From an uncultured Archangium sp. (GTDB taxonomy: Bacteria > Myxococcota > Myxococcia > Myxococcales > Myxococcaceae): a DNA stretch of 11,251 nt. Positions 6,250 through 11,251 of the stretch are shown here, one piece after another (position 1 is the first letter of the stretch; the number at the start of each line of letters is the position of its first letter). Location: NCBI GenBank assembly GCA_946479335.1, contig CAMLFP010000169.1:1-11251 (forward strand). The letters are read 5' to 3'. The notes under the pieces were generated by a model. The model saw only the letters and a list, made by a program, of their open reading frames with translations. It was not told the DNA's origin and did not search any database. Position numbers and translations under genes: made by a program.

Positions 6250-6744
6250 TTTTCACGGCTGAAACTGGCGTTGTCGATTTTGTTCGGTGGTGAGCCGCCG
6301 AAAACCCCACCCGCGTTGCCGGAGCCTGTCGCCGCGCCGCCGTCGCTCCCCGCGCCCACGCAGCCCCACGCGTCAGCGTTGTTCCTCCTCTCGCTGCTGC
6401 AACGCGAGGGCCGGCTGCTCGATTTCCTGAAGGAAGATCTCCGCAGCTTCTCCGACGCCGACATCGGCGCGGCCGCGCGCGCGGTGCATGAGGGCTGCGG
6501 CAAGGTGTTGACGCAGTACCTGCCACTCGAGGCCGTCGTCACCCAGAGCGAAGGCGCGACCATCGAGGTGCCGAAGGGCTTCGACGCGAACCGCTACCGC
6601 CTCACCGGCAACGTCACCGGCGAAGGCCCGTGGAAAGGCGCGCTCAAGCACCACGGCTGGGTGGTGACGCGCGTGGCGCTCCCCGAGACGCCCACCACCG
6701 TCGACGTGAAGGTCGTCGCGCCCGCAGAGGTCGAGCTGCCGTGA
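6241..6744 (+). CDS. DUF2760-domain protein, 167 aa
   Basis: The ATG at 6241 starts MSLFSRLKLALSILFGG, an amphipathic, weakly hydrophobic helix that could touch the membrane rather than a cleaved signal. A Pro/Ala-rich linker follows (about 18-43). The DUF2760 domain fills about 44-167; its landmarks are the LLSLLQREGRLLDFLKEDL helix, GFDANRYRLTGNVTGEGPW and the C-terminal VKVVAPAEVELP. The molecular function of the family is not known to me. DUF2760 genes are, from general knowledge, found beside atypical Hsp70 genes, as here, so a co-factor or substrate-adaptor role for the two downstream chaperones is inferred. The stop overlaps the next GTG by 4 nt (GTGA), implying translational coupling. 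No Shine-Dalgarno precedes the ATG, which would fit leaderless translation or control by the inverted repeat that surrounds it. Confidence 0.85.
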   Translation: MSLFSRLKLALSILFGGEPPKTPPALPEPVAAPPSLPAPTQPHASALFLLSLLQREGRLLDFLKEDLRSFSDADIGAAARAVHEGCGKVLTQYLPLEAVVTQSEGATIEVPKGFDANRYRLTGNVTGEGPWKGALKHHGWVVTRVALPETPTTVDVKVVAPAEVELP

Positions 6745-8522
6745 AGAAGTACGCCATCGGCATCGATCTCGGCACCACGCACAGCGCGCTCTCGTTTCTG
6801 CCGCTCGACGCGGAGCAGGGGCGCGGCGCGCAGCAGGCGGTGTTGCCGGTGCCGCAGCTGACCGCGCCGGGCACGCTGGAGTCGAAGCAGCTGCTCCCGT
6901 CGTTCCTCTACCTCGCGGCCGCCGGCGAGTTTCCCGAGGGCTCGCTGGGCCTGCCGTGGAACAAGTCGCTGGGTCAGGTGACCGGTGAGTTCGCGCGCAC
7001 GCACGGCGCGAAGGTGCCGACGCGCCTGGTGTCGTCGGCGAAGTCGTGGCTGGGGCACGGCGCGGTCGATCGCCGCGCGGCGATCCTCCCGTGGGGCGCG
7101 CCACACGACGTGACGAAGGTGTCGCCGGTCGACGCGAGCGCGAAGTACCTGGAGCATTTGCGTCACGCGTGGGAGCGGGAACTTCCGGCGCTGGCGGAGC
7201 AAGACGTGGTCATCACCGTGCCCGCGTCATTTGACGCAGCGGCGAGAGATCTCACGCTGGAGGCTGCGTCAAAGGCGGGGCTGTCGCGCGTCACGTTGCT
7301 CGAGGAGCCGCAGGCCGCGCTCTACGCGTGGCTCGAGGCGCAGGGCGATGCGTGGCGCAAGTCGCTTAAACCCGGCGACGTGCTGCTGATCATCGACGTC
7401 GGCGGCGGCACGAGTGACTTCTCGCTCATCGGCGTGAGCGACGAAGGCGGCGAGCTGCGGCTGGAGCGCCTGGCGGTGGGAGATCACATCCTCCTCGGCG
7501 GCGACAACATGGACCTCGCCCTCGCCTACACGCTCAACGAGAAGTTCAAGGCGCAGGGCAAGACGCTCGACGCCTGGCAGCTCGCGGCGCTCACGCAGGC
7601 GTGCCGCGTCGCGAAGGAGGCGCTCACCTCCGACGCGGCGATGAAGAAGGCGCCCATCACCGTGCCCGGTCGCGGTTCGTCGCTCATCGGCGGCACGCTG
7701 AAGACGGAGCTGCTGCGCGACGAGTTCGAGCGCGTGCTGGTCGAGGGCTTCTTCCCTCCCGTCGCGGTGACGGAGCAGCCGCAGCAGGCGCGCCGTGGCG
7801 GCCTCACGCAGCTGTCGCTGCCCTACGCGCAAGACGCGGCGGTGACGAAGCACCTCGCGGCGTTCCTCTCGCGGCAGGCGGGCTCGCTGGGCCTCAAGCA
7901 CGCGTTTGCGCGGCCCACGGCGGTGCTGTTCAACGGCGGCGTCTTCAAGGCGACCTCGCTGCGCACGCGCGTGCTGGAGACGCTCAACGGGTGGCTGAAG
8001 ACCGACGGCGCTCCCGAGGCGCGCGAGTTGGATGGCGCCGATCTCGACCTCGCCGTGGCGCGCGGCGCTGCGTATTACGGCTGGGTGAAGGCGGGCCATG
8101 GCATCCGCATCCGCGGGGGCACGGCGCGCTCGTATTACGTGGGCGTCGAGAGCTCCGGGCTCGCGGTGCCGGGCTTCACGCCGCCGGTGAAGGCGCTGTG
8201 TGTTGCGCCCTTCGGCATGGAGGAAGGCACGCAGGCCGACATTCCTCCGCAGGAGTTCGGGCTGGTCGTCGGAGAGCCCACGCGCTTCCGCTTCTTCTCC
8301 TCGTCGACGCGACGTGACGACAAGGTCGGCGAGCTGCTCGAGGACGCGGCGGTGCTGGAGGAGCTCCCGCACATCGAGACCACGATGCCGGGCAACGGCG
8401 GCGCGCTGGTGCCAGTCAACATCCAGGCGGCGGTCACCGAGCTCGGCGCGCTCGAGGTGCGCTGTCTCGAACGCGACGGCAAGGGTCGCTGGAAGCTGGA
8501 ACTCAACGTTCGCCCGGACTGA
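6741..8522 (+). CDS. Non-canonical Hsp70 family protein without helical lid, 593 aa
   Basis: This is an ATP-dependent chaperone-like protein of the Hsp70/actin fold, cytoplasmic. The start is the GTG at 6741, overlapping the DUF2760 stop; the frame stays open upstream but that part lies inside the DUF2760 gene. Residues 7-13 (GIDLGTT) form phosphate loop 1, 219-227 (DVGGGTSDF) phosphate loop 2, GGDNMD is at 253-258 and the adenosine motif FNGGVF at 397-402; K101 in SSAKSWLG may correspond to the catalytic lysine of DnaK. After about residue 455 only a short beta-rich region remains, and neither the DVTPLS-type interdomain linker nor a helical lid is present. Peptide capture must therefore differ from DnaK, or the protein binds a dedicated partner. 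It is followed after 3 nt by a longer paralogue that shares many blocks with it. Confidence 0.9.
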   Translation: MKKYAIGIDLGTTHSALSFLPLDAEQGRGAQQAVLPVPQLTAPGTLESKQLLPSFLYLAAAGEFPEGSLGLPWNKSLGQVTGEFARTHGAKVPTRLVSSAKSWLGHGAVDRRAAILPWGAPHDVTKVSPVDASAKYLEHLRHAWERELPALAEQDVVITVPASFDAAARDLTLEAASKAGLSRVTLLEEPQAALYAWLEAQGDAWRKSLKPGDVLLIIDVGGGTSDFSLIGVSDEGGELRLERLAVGDHILLGGDNMDLALAYTLNEKFKAQGKTLDAWQLAALTQACRVAKEALTSDAAMKKAPITVPGRGSSLIGGTLKTELLRDEFERVLVEGFFPPVAVTEQPQQARRGGLTQLSLPYAQDAAVTKHLAAFLSRQAGSLGLKHAFARPTAVLFNGGVFKATSLRTRVLETLNGWLKTDGAPEARELDGADLDLAVARGAAYYGWVKAGHGIRIRGGTARSYYVGVESSGLAVPGFTPPVKALCVAPFGMEEGTQADIPPQEFGLVVGEPTRFRFFSSSTRRDDKVGELLEDAAVLEELPHIETTMPGNGGALVPVNIQAAVTELGALEVRCLERDGKGRWKLELNVRPD

Positions 8523-8525
8523 CGC

Positions 8526-11234
8526 GTGGCTGACTTCATCATCGGCATCGACCTGGGAACTTCGAACTGCGCGGTTGCGTACACGCGGCCGTCGGAGGGC
8601 GTGAAGGCGCGCGTGGTGGACTTCGCGGTGCCGCAGTTGCTGCGCCCCGGAGAGCTGGCGTCGAAGCCATTGCTGCCCTCGGCGATCTACGCGCCGCTCG
8701 CCGGTGAGTTCCCCGAAGGGTCGCTGAAGCTGCCGTGGGGCGAGCCGCCGCGCGTCACCGGCGAATTCGCGCGCTGGCAGGCCTCGCGCGTGCCCGGCCG
8801 CGTGGTGACGTCGGCGAAGTCGTGGCTCATTCATCAAGGCGTCGATCGTCAGGCCGACATCCTCCCGTGGGGCGCGAGCGGTGATGCACCGCGGATGTCG
8901 CCGGTGGCCGCGCAGGCCGCATTGCTGAAGCACCTCGCCGACGCGTGGAACCTGGCGCACCCCGACGCGCCGATTTCGCAACAGGAGGTCGTGCTCACCA
9001 TCCCCGCGTCGTTCGATGAAGCGGCGCGTGCGTTGACGCTGCAGTCGTCGCGCGATGCGGGCTTCGACCTCACGAAGCTGTCGCTCCTCGAGGAGCCGCA
9101 GGCGGCCTTCTACGACTTCACCTCGCGGCACCGCGACACGCTGGCGCGCGCGCTGGAGAACGTGAAGCTGGTGCTGGTGGTCGACGTGGGCGGCGGCACC
9201 ACCGACTTCTCGCTGGTGCAGGTCGCGATGTTGCCGGAGGGCCCGGCGATGAAGCGCCTCGCGGTGGGCGAACACCTGCTGCTCGGCGGCGACAACATGG
9301 ACGCGGCGCTCGCGCGGCTCATCGAGGCGAAGACCGGCGCGAAGTTCACCGGCGCGCAGTGGGCGCAGGCGTTGCACGTAGCGCGTGAACTCAAAGAAAA
9401 CTCCCTCTCCCCCGGGGAGAGGGCTGGGGTGAGGGGCGCGGTCAAAGTCTCGATCACCGGCAGCGGCTCGAAGCTCATCGGCGGCACGCTCACCGCGGAA
9501 CTCACGCACGAAGAAATCCTCTCCGTCACCGCGCGCGGCTTCTTCCCCACGGTCGATGCGTCGTCGACGCCAGAGGTCCGCAAGCGCGGCGCAGTGGTCG
9601 AGCTCGGCCTGCCCTACGCGAGCGACGCGGCCATCACGCGCCACGTGGTGTCGTTCTTGCGGCAACACGCGCCCGACTCCGCGGGAGTGCAGCGGCCCGA
9701 CGCGATTCTGTTGAACGGCGGCGTCTTCAACTCACCGGTGCTGACGCAGGCGCTCGTCGACTCGGTGTCCGCCATCTGGCCCGACGCGCCGAAGATCCCG
9801 CTGCTGCCGCACGACTCGCTCGATCTCGCGGTCGCGCGCGGCGCGGCGTACTCGGGGCTGGCGCGCAAGGCGCTGGGCAAGAAGATCGGCGGCGGCGCTC
9901 CGCGCGCGTTCTTCGTGTCCGTCGGTGAGAACCGCGCGGTGTGCCTCGTGCCGCGCGGCCTCGAAGAAGGCGAGACCGTCGAGCTCGCGGAGCCGACCTT
10001 CAACCTCACGCTCGGCAAACCGGTGCAGGTGCAGCTGTACTCGACCACCGCCGATCGCCTCGACAAGCCGGGCGAGGTGGTGACGCTCACCGAAGACTTC
10101 AAGGCGCTCCCGCCGATCCACACCATCCTCTCCGGCAACAAGGGCACCACCGTGCGCGTGCGACTGGTGTGCACGTTGACCGAGGTGGGCACGCTGGCGC
10201 TCTCGTGTGTCGCTGATGCGCAGCGCTGGCGGCTGGAGTTCGCGCTCCGAGGCACGTCGAAGGCTCAACTCACGGTCACCGAGTCGATGCCGGCGCGCTT
10301 CTCGGAAGCCACCACCGAGGTCGAGCGCGTCTTCGGCACCAAGCCGCTCCCGGTCGAGCCGAAGGACATCAAGAACCTCTTCCGCACGCTGGAGCGAATC
10401 CTCGGGCCGCGCGAAGGCTGGACCGTGCCCGTGCTGCGCGAACTGTGGACGCCGCTGTTCGCCGGCGTCGGCAAGCGTCGCCGCTCGGTCGATCACGAGA
10501 AGGTGATGTTCCAGCTGCTCGGCTTCACGCTGCGCCCCGGCGCCGGGTACCCGCTCGACGACTGGCGCGTCGAACAGACCTTCACCATCTTCAAGGAGCT
10601 CCTCACCAACCACGGTGAAGCGCCGCTGTGGAACGAGTTCTGGGTGCTGTGGCGCCGCGTCGCCGGAGGGTTGTCGGAAGCCGCGCAGCTGACGATCTGG
10701 AACACGCTGCGCCCGCACCTCGCGCGCAAGCTCGACCCGAACCCGCCGAAGGAGAAGCTCAAGGGCATCGTGCCGCAGGGCCTCGACGAGATGGTGCGCT
10801 GCGCGGCGTCGCTCGAGTTGCTACCGCCCGATGCGAAGGCGGAGCTCGGCGGTTGGGTGCTGACGAAGCTGCGCGCGACCGACACCGTCGGAGGCCCGTG
10901 GGCGTGGGCGCTGGGCCGCCTCGGCGCGCGCCTGCCGGTTCACGGCGCGGCGCATCGCGTGGTGCCGGTGACGCTCGCCGCGGAGTGGATCGACGCGCTG
11001 CTCAAGCTCGACCCGAAGAAACACGACGGCGCGCCGTTCGCGTTGACGCAGCTCGCCCGGCGCACCGGTGATCGCTCGCGTGACCTCGACGACGAACTTC
11101 GCGCGCGGGTGCTCGCCGCCCTCGCCTCTTCGCCCGAACGCTGGCGGCAGTTGGTGGAAGAGGTCGTGCAGCTCTCCGCCGACGATGAGGCGCGCGCGCT
11201 GGGAGACTCGCTCCCCGCCGGCCTCACGCTGTAG
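8526..11234 (+). CDS. Hsp70 family protein with C-terminal DUF3731-like extension, 902 aa
   Basis: This is the second atypical Hsp70 in the cluster. The GTG at 8526 lies 3 nt after the upstream stop and begins MADFIIGIDLGTSNCAVAY, so phosphate loop 1 is immediately N-terminal. Phosphate loop 2 is DVGGGTTDF at 220-228, GGDNMD is at 254-259, and the adenosine motif is LNGGVF at 396-401. A short beta region (about 460-575) takes the place of the substrate-binding domain. From about 600 to the end lies an alpha-helical, Trp-rich region (for example LFRTLERILGPREGW and PLWNEFWVLWRRVAGGL) that matches DUF3731 as I know it from HscC-like proteins. Residues 293-304 (SLSPGERAGVRG) are encoded by a REP-like palindrome inside the nucleotide-binding domain; the frame is intact and all motifs remain, so the protein is probably functional. 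Partner and clients are unknown. Confidence 0.9.
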   Translation: MADFIIGIDLGTSNCAVAYTRPSEGVKARVVDFAVPQLLRPGELASKPLLPSAIYAPLAGEFPEGSLKLPWGEPPRVTGEFARWQASRVPGRVVTSAKSWLIHQGVDRQADILPWGASGDAPRMSPVAAQAALLKHLADAWNLAHPDAPISQQEVVLTIPASFDEAARALTLQSSRDAGFDLTKLSLLEEPQAAFYDFTSRHRDTLARALENVKLVLVVDVGGGTTDFSLVQVAMLPEGPAMKRLAVGEHLLLGGDNMDAALARLIEAKTGAKFTGAQWAQALHVARELKENSLSPGERAGVRGAVKVSITGSGSKLIGGTLTAELTHEEILSVTARGFFPTVDASSTPEVRKRGAVVELGLPYASDAAITRHVVSFLRQHAPDSAGVQRPDAILLNGGVFNSPVLTQALVDSVSAIWPDAPKIPLLPHDSLDLAVARGAAYSGLARKALGKKIGGGAPRAFFVSVGENRAVCLVPRGLEEGETVELAEPTFNLTLGKPVQVQLYSTTADRLDKPGEVVTLTEDFKALPPIHTILSGNKGTTVRVRLVCTLTEVGTLALSCVADAQRWRLEFALRGTSKAQLTVTESMPARFSEATTEVERVFGTKPLPVEPKDIKNLFRTLERILGPREGWTVPVLRELWTPLFAGVGKRRRSVDHEKVMFQLLGFTLRPGAGYPLDDWRVEQTFTIFKELLTNHGEAPLWNEFWVLWRRVAGGLSEAAQLTIWNTLRPHLARKLDPNPPKEKLKGIVPQGLDEMVRCAASLELLPPDAKAELGGWVLTKLRATDTVGGPWAWALGRLGARLPVHGAAHRVVPVTLAAEWIDALLKLDPKKHDGAPFALTQLARRTGDRSRDLDDELRARVLAALASSPERWRQLVEEVVQLSADDEARALGDSLPAGLTL
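9403..9438. repeat. REP-like GC-rich palindromic element, copy 2, inside the second Hsp70 gene
   Basis: The core is a perfect inverted repeat: CCCTCTCCCC (9403-9412), a central C, and GGGGAGAGGG (9414-9423), followed by CTGGGGTGAGGGGCG. Core and tail match the copy at 3170-3215 in the same orientation, but the internal CTCGC/GCGAG hairpin of that copy is absent. It is read in frame as SLSPGERAGVRG. Relative to the upstream paralogue the region between the conserved KE and LIGG is 25 instead of 21 residues, so the insertion was accompanied or followed by loss of some host residues. Confidence 0.85.
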
Positions 11235-11241
11235 CCCCGAA

Positions 11242-11251
11242 ATGACCCGCG
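11242..11251 (+). CDS. Possible start of a further gene, cut by the window edge
   Basis: An ATG at 11242 lies 7 nt after the stop of the second Hsp70 gene on the same strand and reads M-T-R before the window ends. The tight packing of this cluster makes a further member plausible, but three codons cannot establish a gene and no Shine-Dalgarno sequence is visible in the short gap. Confidence 0.25.

Noticed and set aside
887..6273. A 14-base word, TGAAACTGGCGTTG, present at 887-900 and 6260-6273
   Set aside because: One such repeat is not surprising in 11 kb of biased sequence; at 6260 it is coding, the flanks do not match, and there is no sign of a shared regulatory role.
6170..6563. Minus-strand frames of 111-118 codons over the divergent promoter and DUF2760 gene
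   Set aside because: They are opposite a recognisable DUF2760 domain and contain Arg/Pro/Ser-rich low-complexity sequence typical of shadow frames.
7269..9668. A very long minus-strand frame (about 800 codons) opposite both Hsp70 genes
   Set aside because: It is Arg/Ala/Leu/His-rich without any domain and lies opposite two genes with clear Hsp70 motifs; long antisense frames are expected when third positions are nearly all G or C.

Overview
The base composition (strongly GC-rich, with G/C in nearly every third codon position and many long shadow frames) and the gene content suggest a myxobacterium-like member of the Myxococcota. The main support for this is a Tgl-like TPR lipoprotein next to recO. 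The assignment is inferred from sequence content alone; no database was searched.

Layout. Positions 1-889 (+) hold the 3' part of a periplasmic M23 (LytM) peptidase gene, entering from outside the window. 931-2217 (+) encodes a secreted outer-membrane beta-barrel-like protein. Its stop lies one base from the stop of the convergent leftward operon. That operon runs from 6166 down to 2219 on the minus strand in five tightly packed genes: a small secreted protein, a long ORF joining an unrecognised N-terminal domain in frame to a Tgl-like TPR lipoprotein, a RodZ-like HTH membrane protein, the DNA-repair protein RecO, and a PfkB-family sugar kinase. Junctions are 11 nt, a 4-nt ATGA overlap, 0 nt, and either a 1-nt TGATG overlap or a 65-nt gap depending on the kinase start. 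A 74-bp divergent intergenic region (6167-6240) separates this operon from a rightward cluster: a DUF2760 protein and two tandem non-canonical Hsp70 paralogues, 593 aa and 902 aa, the second with a C-terminal DUF3731-like extension. A further gene may begin at 11242.

Most interesting structure. (1) Two copies of a GC-rich REP-like palindromic element (CCCTCTCCCC / GGGGAGAGGG) lie in the window. One sits at the start of the sugar-kinase gene, where it supplies either an N-terminal extension or the ribosome-binding site. The other lies in frame inside the nucleotide-binding domain of the second Hsp70. (2) The Tgl-like lipoprotein signal with its lipobox is buried about 150 residues into a single ORF, so this is either a gene fusion or two genes without an intervening stop. 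(3) The DUF2760-Hsp70-Hsp70/DUF3731 cluster looks like a self-contained chaperone system without a J-protein or GrpE in view, and candidate operator half-sites overlap its first start codon. No rRNA, tRNA, CRISPR array or insertion sequence was recognised.
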